This document shows positions 44,696 to 53,214 of a stretch of 64,000 nt of DNA, one piece after another. The stretch's first letter is position 1. Every line of letters begins with the position of its first letter. Under the pieces are notes generated by a model. It worked only from the letters and a program-made list of their open reading frames with translations. It had not been told where the DNA came from and did not search any database. The translations under genes were made by a program, and so were the position numbers. The stretch is from Desulfuromonas sp. KJ2020 (lineage in GTDB: Bacteria > Desulfobacterota > Desulfuromonadia > Desulfuromonadales > SZUA-540), in assembly GCF_024197615.1 (NCBI RefSeq), contig NZ_JAKUKE010000001.1, positions 186,001 through 250,000 of the forward strand, written 5' to 3'.

Positions 44696-45012
44696 GCCTG
44701 ATGGACTATCTGCTGCTGGTCGCCGGCATGGGAGCCGTCACCTACATCCCCCGCTGGCTCCCCCTCTTTGCCCTGGCCCAGCGCCGACTGCCTCAGGGCC
44801 TGGTCGACTGGCTGCGACTGATCCCCGTCGCCATCCTCAGCGCGCTGGTGGCTCCGGCCCTGCTGGCCGACAGTGCCGCGCGCACCCTGTCCTTTGGTAA
44901 GCCCGAATTCTGGGTCGCCATCCCCACCCTCTTTTTCGCCTGGCGCACCCGCTCCCTGGCCGGTACCGTCATCTTCGGCATGTTCCTGTTCTGGCTGGCG
45001 GGAAAATTCTAA
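44692..45012 (+). CDS. AzlD-family amino-acid exporter, small subunit
   Basis: 106 aa, about four TM helices (YLLLVAGMGAVTYIPRWLPLFAL, RLIPVAILSALVAPALL, FWVAIPTLFFAWRT, GTVIFGMFLFWLAG). Overlaps the AzlC-type gene by four bases. The pair matches known AzlCD exporters. Converges with the thioesterase gene 12 bp away, no terminator seen. Confidence 0.9.
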   Translation: MSLMDYLLLVAGMGAVTYIPRWLPLFALAQRRLPQGLVDWLRLIPVAILSALVAPALLADSAARTLSFGKPEFWVAIPTLFFAWRTRSLAGTVIFGMFLFWLAGKF

Positions 45013-45024
45013 GAAGCCGAAGGA

Positions 45025-45477
45025 TCAGGAGGTCACCCTTGGTTCGTGGCCCGGACGGCGCGGCACGACGGCCAGAGTCAGGCGCGAGATACAAACCAGC
45101 TTGCCCTGCTCATTACTGATGCGAATTTCCCATACCTGGGAACGGCCGCCGATATGGATGGGCGTAGCGAGTCCGGTGACAAAACCCTTGCGCACCGGGC
45201 GCAGGTGGTTGGCATTGATCTCCTGACCGACGCAGACCTGACGTTCCTGATTCACGCAGAGATTGCCGGCGATGCTCCCCAGGTGCTCGGCCAAGGCGAC
45301 GGAAGCGCCGCCGTGCAGAACACCGAAAGGCTGATGCACCCGCGCCTCCACCGGCATGCGCGCCACCAGAGTGTCCTCGCCGATCTCGGTAAATTCGATG
45401 CCCAGATACTCTCCCAGGTTACCCGCCGACAGGGCGTTGATTTCTGCCAATGCATATTTCTTGAACCAGATGGCCAT
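45025..45477 (-). CDS. Hotdog-fold acyl-CoA thioesterase (PaaI/YdiI-like)
   Basis: 150 aa. Central motif QPFGVLHGGASVALAEHLGSIAG is the 4HBT signature of the MenI/YdiI/EntH group, with catalytic Glu in LAEHLGS. VGQEINANHLRPVRKGFVTG follows. ATG 45477 (MAIWFKKYALAEIN) after GGGAGAA; upstream residues are Arg-rich and unlikely. May hydrolyse aryl- or acyl-CoA; a menaquinone step (DHNA-CoA) is possible but unproven as no men gene is near. Confidence 0.87.
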   Translation of the reverse strand: MAIWFKKYALAEINALSAGNLGEYLGIEFTEIGEDTLVARMPVEARVHQPFGVLHGGASVALAEHLGSIAGNLCVNQERQVCVGQEINANHLRPVRKGFVTGLATPIHIGGRSQVWEIRISNEQGKLVCISRLTLAVVPRRPGHEPRVTS

Positions 45478-45592
45478 AGTGCGATTCTCCCGCTGATATT
45501 TTGCTGCAAGCTCTCGCCTTCCGGCGATTTTCTGTTTGAATGGGTAAAAAGGGCGAGAACGTTTTTTCGGCGCCCGGTGTGGGGGAAAAACG

Positions 45593-46264
45593 ATGAGAGA
45601 GAACCGCCTGCGGGAAATGCTGCGGGTCATCGACCTGGAATACGGCCAGACCGCCTATGTCACGGGACGGTTCAGAGCGCCTCCCCGGATACTGGAGGCC
45701 ATGGCGCGTGTGCCCCGGGACGCTTTCGTGCCCGCGGAAATGAAAGCCCGCGCCTATGACAACAACGCGCTCCCCATCGGCCGGGGGCAGACCATCTCCC
45801 AGCCCTTCATCGTCGCCCTGATGACCGATCTGCTGGAGACCGAACCGGATGACGTGATCCTCGAAATCGGCACGGGCTCAGGCTACCAGGCGGCGGTTCT
45901 GTCTCAGCTGGTGAAGCAGGTCTATAGCCTGGAGATTCTCCCCGAACTGGCCGAACGCAGCGCCCGTCTGCTGGCGGAACAGGGCTGCACCAACGTGGAG
46001 GTCCTCTGCGCCGACGGCACCCAGGGCCTGCCGGCGCGAGCGCCCTTTGACGGCATCATCGTCACGGCCGCCGCCAGCCACATTCCGCCGGCTTTGCCGA
46101 AACAGTTGAGGACGGGGGCTCGCCTGGTCATCCCCGTGGGGCCTCCCTACGGCCACCAGGAACTGCTGGTGGTCGACCGGGGAGAGGAAGACGAAATCAC
46201 CACCCGCTCCGTCCTTGGCGTGGCGTTTGTCCCCTTGACGGGCGCCGGGTGGACCGACGCCTAG
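45593..46264 (+). CDS. pcm: Protein-L-isoaspartate O-methyltransferase
   Basis: 223 aa. PCMT features: VPRDAFVPAEMKARAYDNNALPIGRGQTISQPFIVALM and SAM-binding VILEIGTGSGYQAAVLSQL, then FDGIIVTAAASHIPPAL. Repairs isoaspartyl damage by methylation. ATG 45593 follows GGGGG. Divergent from the thioesterase gene. No surE neighbour here. Confidence 0.94.
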   Translation: MRENRLREMLRVIDLEYGQTAYVTGRFRAPPRILEAMARVPRDAFVPAEMKARAYDNNALPIGRGQTISQPFIVALMTDLLETEPDDVILEIGTGSGYQAAVLSQLVKQVYSLEILPELAERSARLLAEQGCTNVEVLCADGTQGLPARAPFDGIIVTAAASHIPPALPKQLRTGARLVIPVGPPYGHQELLVVDRGEEDEITTRSVLGVAFVPLTGAGWTDA

Positions 46265-46278
46265 ACGAACAACAGCGC

Positions 46279-47172
46279 TCAGCCCGGGATAACGTCTTCC
46301 GGCGGCTCTCCGCTCTCGCCCCCATCATCCTCAGCGGCCTTCAATTCGTCCGGCGTCTCCAGGCTGACGCGGCCGATCTTCCCCCCACGCAGTTCGAAGA
46401 GCAGAATCTCGGCGGCCCGATGACGGTCGACCTCGCCGCCGGCCACCAGACATCCTCGCCGCCGACCGATCTCCTGCAGCGTGTCGGCGGCTGTTGGCGG
46501 CAGTTCCGACAGGCGGTAACGGGTCTTCAGCCCTTCGGGATAACGGCGGGCCAGATAATCCAGCACAAAGAGCGCCACTTCGGGATATTCCATGACCGTA
46601 TCGCCGATGGCCCCGCTGGCGGCGAGGCGGTAAGCGCCATCCTGGTCGGCCAGGTTGGGCCAGAGGATGCCTGGCGTATCGGACAGGACGATGCCGTTTT
46701 TCAGATCGATATGCTGCTGGCTCTTGGTGATGGCCGGCTTGTCCCCCACCTTGGCGATGGCGCGACCGGCCAGGGTATTGATGAGCGTGGACTTGCCCAC
46801 GTTGGGGATGCCCACCACCATCACCCGCAGAGGCTTGCCGGGGACACCACGGTGGGGCGCCAGGCTGCGGATCAGCTTGAGCAGACGCGGCACCGAAGAC
46901 CGGCTTTTCGCCTCGAGGGCGATGGCCTTCACCCCATGTTGGCGCTCGAAAAAAAGACCCCACTGACGGGTCACCTCGGGATCGGCCAGGTCGGCCTTGT
47001 TCAGCAATTTGATGCAGGGCTTGTTGCCGCGCAGCTCGGCCAGCAGCGGATTGGCGCTGGAGGCGGGCAGGCGCGCATCAAGCACTTCGATGACGACATC
47101 GATGGTGCGCATGGTTTCGCTGATCAACCGCCGGGCCTTGTTCATGTGCCCGGGATACCATTTTATGGCCAT
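46279..47172 (-). CDS. rbgA: Circularly permuted ribosome-assembly GTPase (RbgA/YlqF family)
   Basis: 297 aa. The G motifs occur in permuted order: G4 LLNKADLAD near residue 60, G1 GIPNVGKSTLIN near 128, G3 DTPGILWP near 175. Starts MAIKWYPGHMNKARRLI, the RbgA signature for late 50S assembly. Ends with a helical C-terminal domain. Converges with pcm. Symbol assigned by family; biological role by homology. Confidence 0.88.
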   Translation of the reverse strand: MAIKWYPGHMNKARRLISETMRTIDVVIEVLDARLPASSANPLLAELRGNKPCIKLLNKADLADPEVTRQWGLFFERQHGVKAIALEAKSRSSVPRLLKLIRSLAPHRGVPGKPLRVMVVGIPNVGKSTLINTLAGRAIAKVGDKPAITKSQQHIDLKNGIVLSDTPGILWPNLADQDGAYRLAASGAIGDTVMEYPEVALFVLDYLARRYPEGLKTRYRLSELPPTAADTLQEIGRRRGCLVAGGEVDRHRAAEILLFELRGGKIGRVSLETPDELKAAEDDGGESGEPPEDVIPG

Positions 47173-47223
47173 GGGGTTCTTCGCTTTCGTCTAGTTCAAT
47201 TCTAAGGCCAGGAGCCTTACTGT

Positions 47224-47364
47224 TCAGATGCACAGATGGGCGACGTGTCTTGATTCCGGCAATTTTACGAATCCGCACGTGGCCGCGAGGGCAGACACCG
47301 GGTATAGTTTAACCATCAACGGATGCTTGTGGCAGAGCAGACGGTAGATAAAAACCTTCTTCAT
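47224..47364 (-). CDS. Possible 46-aa small protein
   Basis: ATG 47364 follows AAAGGAG at a good distance: MKKVFIYRLLCHKHPLMVKL... with three Cys (11, 30, 45) and ending HVAHLCI. Basic, not clearly membrane-bound. I cannot match it to a family. A GC stem with an AGGAGG-type loop sits just upstream (47378-47410). It fills part of an otherwise geneless stretch of about 330 bp between rbgA and the PilZ gene. Alternative: chance frame. Confidence 0.35.
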   Translation of the reverse strand: MKKVFIYRLLCHKHPLMVKLYPVSALAATCGFVKLPESRHVAHLCI

Positions 47365-47377
47365 CACAGCAGCTCCT

Positions 47378-47418
47378 TTGGCGCGTCGAATTGCCCTCCT
47401 GATCGACGCGTCTTTTTT
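47378..47418. terminator. Hairpin with plus-strand T-run
   Basis: Plus strand reads GCGCGTCGA, a 13-base loop, TCGACGCG and TCTTTTTTT. As a plus-strand terminator it has no gene to end; on the minus strand it is the leader of the 46-aa frame and its loop holds CAGGAGGG. Either a stray terminator or a translational control stem. Confidence 0.5.
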
Positions 47419-47500
47419 TGGGGCCGCGGCCCTCCCACAAAGAAACACCCACCAGCCTGCCTGAGACCGGTGGGTGCCCCGTCGGAAAACGGCTGAAAGG

Positions 47501-47854
47501 CTATTTTCCTTCCGCCGCCCTGAAGGCTTGCAGGTACTTCTGCAGAATCCGCCGGCCCCGCTCATCGATTTCGGTGAACTCGATCCCCGAGCAGATGCCC
47601 TCGTCGGGGCAGAACTCCTCGTGCACCACCGAGCCCTTGAGCTCTACCACTTCATCTTCCAGTCCCAGGGTCAAAAGAACGGTATGGTAATCTTCCAGCG
47701 GCACATGCGTCTGTAGCATCAAACCTTTTTCACAGACATTGCGGGTGCGGCCCATCCCCTGATCCACCACCTGGCCGTTCTGATCCAAAACCACGTAATC
47801 CAGAAAGTTCAGGGAATCCTTCCGTTCTGACTCCCGCCGGTCCTGATTCTCCAT
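47501..47854 (-). CDS. PilZ-domain protein (possible c-di-GMP receptor)
   Basis: 117 aa. Starts MENQDRRESERKDSLNFLDYVVLD with the RxxxR-type patch; then TRNVCEKGLMLQTHVPLE, which corresponds to the second motif (D/N)xSxxG but has Cys in place of Ser; then VELKGSVVHEE and IEFTEIDERGRRIL. ATG 47854 after GGGGAG is preferred over 47869. Single-gene unit. C-di-GMP binding is likely but the altered motif leaves doubt. Confidence 0.85.
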   Translation of the reverse strand: MENQDRRESERKDSLNFLDYVVLDQNGQVVDQGMGRTRNVCEKGLMLQTHVPLEDYHTVLLTLGLEDEVVELKGSVVHEEFCPDEGICSGIEFTEIDERGRRILQKYLQAFRAAEGK

Positions 47855-48019
47855 AGATTCTCCCCTCATCTGAACGAACAGGTCGAAATGCCCATACGAC
47901 GTGTTGGCAGCCGTGTCATTAAGTTTCGATAATTCTACCCGGCGAATCCCGTAGATACAAGGAGTTATTCTTCGACCAAATACCGGTCGCTTTGCCTCAG
48001 CGCCCCCTGGTCGCGAAGG

Positions 48020-49231
48020 TTAATCCTTAACGGCCACCACGATATACACCGGGTTGTAGGCCTCGAACATCTTGTAGTCGGTCAAGGGCCGGGTGCGGGC
48101 GATGTTGATGGTCGTCACCTCGACCTGATAGCCGGCGTTGTCGAAGAATTCGTTGGCAGCGGTCAGTGTATCGAGGGTGGTGGCGTTCAGCACGATCCGC
48201 CCTTCGGCGGGGAGACGGCCATCGACCGCCTCAAGGATATCCCAAAGATTCCCGCCCGACCCTCCGATAAAAACCCGGTCGGGGTCGGGCAGATCTTCAA
48301 ACACGCTCGGCGCCTCCCCTTCAATCAGGGTCACGTGGCGGGCGTTGAAGCGGTTCAGGTTTTCCTTGATGAAGCCGACATACTGGTCATTGCGCTCAAT
48401 GGCGAAGATGCGGCCATTGGGGAGCAGGGAGTCCGCTTCGATGCTGACCGAACCGGAACCCGCCCCGACATCCCACAGAATCATGTCATGGCGCAGATTG
48501 AGCTTGGCCAGGGTCACCACCCGGATCTCTTCCTTGGTGATCAGATGCTTGGTGGTCGAAAATTCCTCGTCGGGAATGCCGAGCGTGGGGATGTAATCGT
48601 CGCCTCCCCCCTCGTATTCCTTGATGAGGATGAGGACGTTGAGGGGAGCGGCCTTGATGTCCAACAGTCCGCGCACATCGGTAACGACGATGCGTTCCTC
48701 GGCGGTTCCAAGATTCTCGCAGAGGTAGGCGGCGTAGCCTTCGCGACCCCGCCGGATCATTTCCCCGGCGATGGCGGCCGGCGTGTTGACCTTATCGGTC
48801 AGAACGGCCGCCTTGTCGTTGGCGACGATGCGATCGACGGCTCCCTTGATACCCCGCCCTTCGGCGGAGATGAAGACGGCATCGTCCCAGGGCTCCTTGA
48901 TCTTGGCGAAGGCATACTGCACCGAACTGACGTTGGGCACGAAGTCGAGGCTTTCCTCCGGTAGATTGCGCAGCAGGTAGCGCCCGATGCTGAAAAAGAG
49001 CGGATCGCCGGTGGCAAGGATCACGGAGGTTCCTTTTTCGGTGTTCAGGCGCTCCAGCAGGCCGCCAGCGTCACTGTCGACCACCACCTTTTCACCGGAA
49101 AAACTCGGGAACAGAGCCAGCAGATGCTCACTGCCGAAAAGACGCGCAGCCTGATTGATAATATCGAGGGCGCGGCCGCTGAATCCTTCCTGTCCCTCGA
49201 CACCTGCTCCGATCACGTACACTTTTTTCAT
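48020..49231 (-). CDS. cobL: Precorrin-6Y/cobalt-precorrin methyltransferase (decarboxylating), CbiE-CbiT fusion
   Basis: 403 aa. N-terminal tetrapyrrole methylase half (VYVIGAGVEGQEGFSGRAL, ILATGDPLFFSIGRYLL) and C-terminal CbiT half (TKEEIRVVTLAKLNLRHDMILWDVGAGSGSVSIEA, VFIGGSGGNLWDIL). Methylates C5 and C15 and decarboxylates the corrin precursor in B12 synthesis. Follows the CobC-like phosphatase gene by 79 bp. The organism also uses B12 in MetH. Start ATG 49231 after GAGGGTC. Confidence 0.93.
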   Translation of the reverse strand: MKKVYVIGAGVEGQEGFSGRALDIINQAARLFGSEHLLALFPSFSGEKVVVDSDAGGLLERLNTEKGTSVILATGDPLFFSIGRYLLRNLPEESLDFVPNVSSVQYAFAKIKEPWDDAVFISAEGRGIKGAVDRIVANDKAAVLTDKVNTPAAIAGEMIRRGREGYAAYLCENLGTAEERIVVTDVRGLLDIKAAPLNVLILIKEYEGGGDDYIPTLGIPDEEFSTTKHLITKEEIRVVTLAKLNLRHDMILWDVGAGSGSVSIEADSLLPNGRIFAIERNDQYVGFIKENLNRFNARHVTLIEGEAPSVFEDLPDPDRVFIGGSGGNLWDILEAVDGRLPAEGRIVLNATTLDTLTAANEFFDNAGYQVEVTTINIARTRPLTDYKMFEAYNPVYIVVAVKD

Positions 49232-49310
49232 ATAGACCCTCTCAGGTTACGCCTCAGGACAACAAGCCCCCAAACGTCGCTCCTAATGGCGGCGGCCATA
49301 AAAGAACCCC

Positions 49311-49910
49311 TCAACCGTTCAGCAGGGAAACAACCCTGAGACCGTCGGAGTGATAATCGATGATATTCAAACAACCGAAATCCTGCGCCAGGTGAAACAT
49401 TTTATCGAGAGGTGCGCCGATGGCGTCGAGCAGAATGAGGCGATTTACGCCGCCATGACCGACGATGACGACCTCTTCCCCAGGATGGGCACGGAGGATA
49501 TCCTCCAGGGCCGGGCGTACCCGCTGGCCCAGGTCCAGGAGATTTTCACCGCCGGGGACCCGGTAATGGACCAGATCATCAAGACGGTCCTGCCATTGTT
49601 TGGGGTAACTCGCCTGTAGTTCCTGCCAGGTGCGCCCTTCCCACTCGCCGACGTGCAGTTCGCGCAGGGCCGGTCTGATCAGCGGCTCCAGGCCATGCGC
49701 GTGGGCGAGAATCCTGGCGCCCTCCACGCAGCGCCCCAGGTCGCTGGTGTAGACGGCCTTAATGGCCCGCTCCTGCAGGCGCATCTGCAGCATACCGAAC
49801 TGGGCCCGCCCTTTTTCGGTCAGGGCCACTTCGCTCTGGCCGTTATAGCGTTTCTGCTCATGGCCCTGAACCTGGCCATGGCGGATAAGGTAAACGCGGG
49901 TACAATTCAT
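49311..49910 (-). CDS. cobC: Histidine phosphatase, probable alpha-ribazole phosphatase
   Basis: 199 aa. RHG motif VYLIRHGQVQG with phospho-His, then LTEKGRAQF, ELHVGEWEGRTW and VIVGHGGVNRLIL with the second catalytic His. Immediately upstream of cobL, so it is likely the CobC phosphatase of the nucleotide-loop pathway; a phosphoglycerate mutase-like role is the alternative. ATG 49910 follows GGAGTAA; an ATG at 49991 would add 27 unlikely residues. Confidence 0.8.
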   Translation of the reverse strand: MNCTRVYLIRHGQVQGHEQKRYNGQSEVALTEKGRAQFGMLQMRLQERAIKAVYTSDLGRCVEGARILAHAHGLEPLIRPALRELHVGEWEGRTWQELQASYPKQWQDRLDDLVHYRVPGGENLLDLGQRVRPALEDILRAHPGEEVVIVGHGGVNRLILLDAIGAPLDKMFHLAQDFGCLNIIDYHSDGLRVVSLLNG

Positions 49911-50013
49911 CTTTACTCCAGTTCCATGCGGCACGCTGCCTTGGTTGTAGCAAACCGCCGGAAAACCTGTCAACGAAATAGAGGAAGCCATGACCTGTGC
50001 AATCTTTGCTCAG

Positions 50014-50030
50014 GTGTGAAGTTCCTGCAC
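50014..50030. promoter_or_regulatory. Candidate enhancer upstream of Cys-rich protein gene
   Basis: GTGTGAA-GTTC-CTGCAC, centred about 100 bp before the sigma-54 start. The same 13 fixed bases with N4 spacing occur at 53987-54003, also about 98 bp from a sigma-54 start. An ACCTG-N-GCAA-N3-TTGC-N-CAGGT dyad (49993-50015) overlaps its left end. Likely sites for the NtrC-type regulator at 50610-51938. Confidence 0.6.
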
Positions 50031-50095
50031 GGCGCCAAAGGCCCGCCGGTCGCCGCCCCATGGCCTGAAGGTGCATTTCAGGCCTCTTGCGGAAT

Positions 50096-50111
50096 TGGCA
50101 TTGCCCCTGCA
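50096..50111 (+). promoter_or_regulatory. Sigma-54 promoter of the Cys-rich secreted protein gene
   Basis: TGGCATTGCCCCTGCA, GG-N10-GC exact. Predicted start about 50122, 51 bases before the ATG. Very like the chemotaxis promoter at 32160-32175. Confidence 0.75.
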
Positions 50112-50172
50112 ACAACAGAAGCAAACACTCAACCCGATCGGCACCCGGCCGGTCAAACAAGGAGACTATACC

Positions 50173-50556
50173 ATGAAAAACTTCGGCAAAGGTCTTATCG
50201 TCACCGCCCTCGTCCTTTCCCTGGCCACTGTCGCGCTGGCGGCTGGAGGCCCCGGCAGCGGCATGATGAGAGGCCAGGGAATGGGTCCCTGTGGCGGGAA
50301 CTGCTGCGGCGGCAAAGGGATGATGGGTCAGAATCAGGCCGCCCCTGAGAACATCAGCCTCGAACAGGCAACGACGACTCTCAACGAGTATGTGGCGAAC
50401 AATCTCAAGGGCTACCAGGTTGAAAAGATCGAAGCCATCGAACGCCCCCGCGCCACGATGTACGCCGCCACCGTGACCGATGCCGGTGGCAATACTTTCT
50501 CCCTGCACCTCAACCCCTGGGGTATGGTGCGCGGTCCCTTCCTCCAGAACAACTAA
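50173..50556 (+). CDS. Secreted Gly/Met/Cys-rich small protein
   Basis: 127 aa. Signal peptide (about 1-23, GLIVTALVLSLATVALA, cleavage near AAGG), then GMMRGQGMGPCGGNCCGGKGMMG, a Gly/Met/Cys motif that could bind soft metals such as Cu or Zn. The rest (ISLEQATTTLNEYVANNLKGYQVEKIEAI...FSLHLNPWGMVRG) resembles a PepSY-like fold. ATG 50173 follows AAGGAG. It converges on the DUF4405-kinase-regulator operon with a shared terminator between, and both have sigma-54 promoters with the same upstream motif. Likely part of a metal or envelope stress response. Confidence 0.78.
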   Translation: MKNFGKGLIVTALVLSLATVALAAGGPGSGMMRGQGMGPCGGNCCGGKGMMGQNQAAPENISLEQATTTLNEYVANNLKGYQVEKIEAIERPRATMYAATVTDAGGNTFSLHLNPWGMVRGPFLQNN

Positions 50557-50568
50557 TCAATCTTCTTT

Positions 50569-50600
50569 CGCCCCGGGTGGCCGACCCGGGGCGTTTTTTT
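50569..50600. terminator. Terminator between convergent Cys-rich gene and regulator gene
   Basis: CGCCCCGGGT-GGCCG-ACCCGGGGCG followed by seven T on the plus strand. It lies 12 bp after the Cys-rich gene stop and just past the regulator stop. On the minus strand the T-run is weak. Confidence 0.88.
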
Positions 50601-50609
50601 GTCAAATGT

Positions 50610-51938
50610 TCAATCTTCCAAAGAAAAATCCTTCAGCTTGTAGTACAGGGCCCGTCGTGATATGCCCAGCAGACGCGCCGCCTGGCTTTTGTTTCCTGCC
50701 GCCTTTTCCAGAGCCTGCACGATCAGGGCCTTTTCATTCTCCCGCAGGTCCACGCCGGTCTCTGCTGCCTCGATCGGGGCCGCGACGAGAGGTGGCAGCG
50801 TCTGCTCCTCAAGGCGGTCCCCCCGGGCCAGAATGACGCTACGCTCTACCAGGTTTTCCAGCTCACGGATATTGCCGGGAAAAGAGTACCCCTGCAACCG
50901 GCGAAGATAAGCGTCACTCCAGCCGCGAATCACCTTGTTGAAGCGCCCGGCGTAGGTGTCGACAAAGTATCGGACCAGCTGGGGGATCTCTCCCCGCCGC
51001 TCGCGCAGAGGCGGCAGGACCACCGGAAAGACATTGAGTCGGAAGAAAAGATCCTCCCGAAAGGTCCCCCTTTCCACCATAGCCTGCAGGTCGCGGTTGG
51101 TCGCCGCCACAATGCGCACATCGCTGTGCAGGGTGCGGGTGCCGCCGACGCGGGTAAAGGTTTTGTCCTGGATGGCCCGCAGCAGCTTGGCCTGCATGGC
51201 CAGCGGCATTTCGCCGATCTCATCGAGAAAGAGCGTGCCTTTATCCGCCTCCTCGAAACGGCCGAGACGCCTTGCCGCCGCGCCGGTAAAGGCCCCCTTT
51301 TCGTGACCGAAGAGTTCGCTTTCGACCAGGTTTTCATTGAGAGCGGCGCAGTTGACTGCTAGAAAAGGTCCCTGGCGCCGGGGTGAGTTTTCGTGAAGGG
51401 AACGCGCTACCAGCTCCTTGCCGGTTCCGGATTCTCCCAGGATAAGAACAGAGGCATCCGTCGGCGCGACCATCGCCAGCAGGTCGACAATCTTGCCCAA
51501 TCCGTCGGGCGAGCAAACCCCTTCGAAGCGGTAGTCACTACGGCCGGGTGGCACAGAAGGCGAGGTCGGCTGCCGCAGCAGGGTCTCTACCAGATCCAGA
51601 AGCTCCGCCGGGTCGACGGGTTTGGTGAGGAACTCCGTGGCCCCCAGCTTCATGGCTTCGACGGCCGTGCGGACGTTGGAAAAGGCGGTGATAACCACCA
51701 CCGGCGTCCCCTTCCCCTGACGACGCAGGTCGGCCAGGAAACCGTAACCGTCCATGACAGGCATTTTGAGGTCAAGCAGAATGAGAGCGAACTCCTCCCG
51801 CTCCAGGCATGCCAACCCCTGCTGGCCGTTTTCGGCTTCCACCGGGTGAAAGCCAGCCTCGGCCAGATGCAGACGCAGCATCAGGCGGTGGTTGGGCTCG
51901 TCATCGATGATGAGGATCCTGGTCTCAGGACGGGTCAT
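50610..51938 (-). CDS. Sigma-54 response regulator, ZraR/HydG-like
   Basis: 442 aa. Receiver (IIDDEP, phospho-Asp in [13 protein letters not shown]); AAA+ with Walker A GESGTGKE, sigma-54 loop EKGAFTGA and Walker [13 protein letters not shown]-like; Fis HTH ([19 protein letters not shown]). ATG 51938 overlaps the kinase stop by 14 bases. Third gene of DUF4405-kinase-regulator. Likely activates its own operon and the convergent Cys-rich gene, as both have sigma-54 promoters and the GTGTGAA-N4-CTGCAC motif. Confidence 0.92.
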   Translation of the reverse strand: MTRPETRILIIDDEPNHRLMLRLHLAEAGFHPVEAENGQQGLACLEREEFALILLDLKMPVMDGYGFLADLRRQGKGTPVVVITAFSNVRTAVEAMKLGATEFLTKPVDPAELLDLVETLLRQPTSPSVPPGRSDYRFEGVCSPDGLGKIVDLLAMVAPTDASVLILGESGTGKELVARSLHENSPRRQGPFLAVNCAALNENLVESELFGHEKGAFTGAAARRLGRFEEADKGTLFLDEIGEMPLAMQAKLLRAIQDKTFTRVGGTRTLHSDVRIVAATNRDLQAMVERGTFREDLFFRLNVFPVVLPPLRERRGEIPQLVRYFVDTYAGRFNKVIRGWSDAYLRRLQGYSFPGNIRELENLVERSVILARGDRLEEQTLPPLVAAPIEAAETGVDLRENEKALIVQALEKAAGNKSQAARLLGISRRALYYKLKDFSLED

Positions 51939-53181
51939 GGGAAAATTCCAGGAGCAGGGTAAAAGGCGCAGTCGCTGTCAGCCGCACCGAAAAGCCGTGG
52001 GCTTCCAAAAGCTTGCGGGCGATGGCCAGCCCCAGCCCCGAGCCCTGGCTGCGGGTGCTGTAAAAAGGGGCAAAGAGCTGTTCGGCCGTCGCCGTCACCG
52101 GTTCGGCCACCGGGTTGGCAATTTTCAAAGACCGCCGGGCGGCATCGAAGGCCAGTTCCACCCGTCCCCCCGGCGGGGCGGCCTGGGCGGCGTTGAGAAG
52201 CAGGTTGACCAGAACCTGCAGCAGCCTGTCGCCGTCGGCAGACACCGTAAAATCGTCGCCTCGAAGATCGCAGGCCAACCCCTTGTTTTCCATCTCGTAG
52301 TGGACAAGCTCCAAGGCCCGTCGCACCAGGGGAAGCAGAGCCACTTCCTCCAAGTCGAGCACGGTTTCTTTCCCGTAGGTGAGAAAATCATCGGCGATGC
52401 GATTGAGGCGGTCGACTTCGTCCAGGGATTTGTCCTGGACCTCCCGCAGGACGGCATCCTGCTCTTTTTGCCGGGCAAAGGCCAGCAACCCCCGCAAAGA
52501 GCTGAGGGGGTTCTTGATCTCATGAGCCAGAACGCCGGCGAAGCGACCGAGCTCGGCATGGCGCTCAGCCACCTCCAGCCGCTCCTGGGTACGGAGGTGA
52601 TGGCGGATGAAACGCAGCAGAACCAGATAGACGAAAACGAGAAGCACCTGCAGCAGCACGACAAAGCCCAGGTGTACCCAGGTTTTGCCCTCCAGCTCGA
52701 GCAGCGGCGTCTTGTCGAGCGCCAGGGCCATGTAGAGCGGCGTCACCGGCCGCCCCCCCATCATCCCCATGCCCAGGCGCGGCGGCGTGTAGGGCGCGAA
52801 GAACAACAGGGCATCCTCTTCTTCGCGCACCAGACGGGACGCCGGCCGGGGCATATCGACCGGATGCGTTTGCGGATGCAGGGAAAAAAGCACCTGTCCG
52901 GTACCGTCATAGAGGAAGAAGGCCTTTACCGGCGTCTGCTCGAAGGCCTCCCGGAAATAGCGCTGGGCCTCCTCGGCGGAAAAGGACATATGGCGCATGA
53001 AAAAGCGGTGCCCACCGGCTACGGACCGCAGCAACATATCACCCTGGGCGAGCAGACTGCCGCGGTAGGAGCGGATGCTGTGATAGGACGAATAGACCTG
53101 CAGTCCCAGCACCAGCGTATTGAGAGCGAGAGCCAGCAGCAGCAGGCTCTTCAGTCGGTAGGAAAAACGGGTTGGCGCCAC
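51925..53181 (-). CDS. Sensor histidine kinase, ZraS-like
   Basis: 418 aa. TM1 (about 10-29), periplasmic sensor of ~130 residues with a His/Met-containing stretch (GGHRFFMRHMSFSAEEAQ) and GMGMMGGRPVTP, TM2 (about 168-190), H-box VLAHEIKNPLSSLRGLLAF and HATPase (LLNAAQAAP, GSGLGLAI). No HAMP seen. GTG 53181 follows AGGAG. The Met/His content of the sensor and the Met/Cys-rich target protein suggest a soft metal signal; this is inference. Confidence 0.9.
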   Translation of the reverse strand: MAPTRFSYRLKSLLLLALALNTLVLGLQVYSSYHSIRSYRGSLLAQGDMLLRSVAGGHRFFMRHMSFSAEEAQRYFREAFEQTPVKAFFLYDGTGQVLFSLHPQTHPVDMPRPASRLVREEEDALLFFAPYTPPRLGMGMMGGRPVTPLYMALALDKTPLLELEGKTWVHLGFVVLLQVLLVFVYLVLLRFIRHHLRTQERLEVAERHAELGRFAGVLAHEIKNPLSSLRGLLAFARQKEQDAVLREVQDKSLDEVDRLNRIADDFLTYGKETVLDLEEVALLPLVRRALELVHYEMENKGLACDLRGDDFTVSADGDRLLQVLVNLLLNAAQAAPPGGRVELAFDAARRSLKIANPVAEPVTATAEQLFAPFYSTRSQGSGLGLAIARKLLEAHGFSVRLTATAPFTLLLEFSHDPS

Positions 53182-53214
53182 TGGTCAGCTCCTTTGAACA
53201 GGGTTCTTGAGCCT

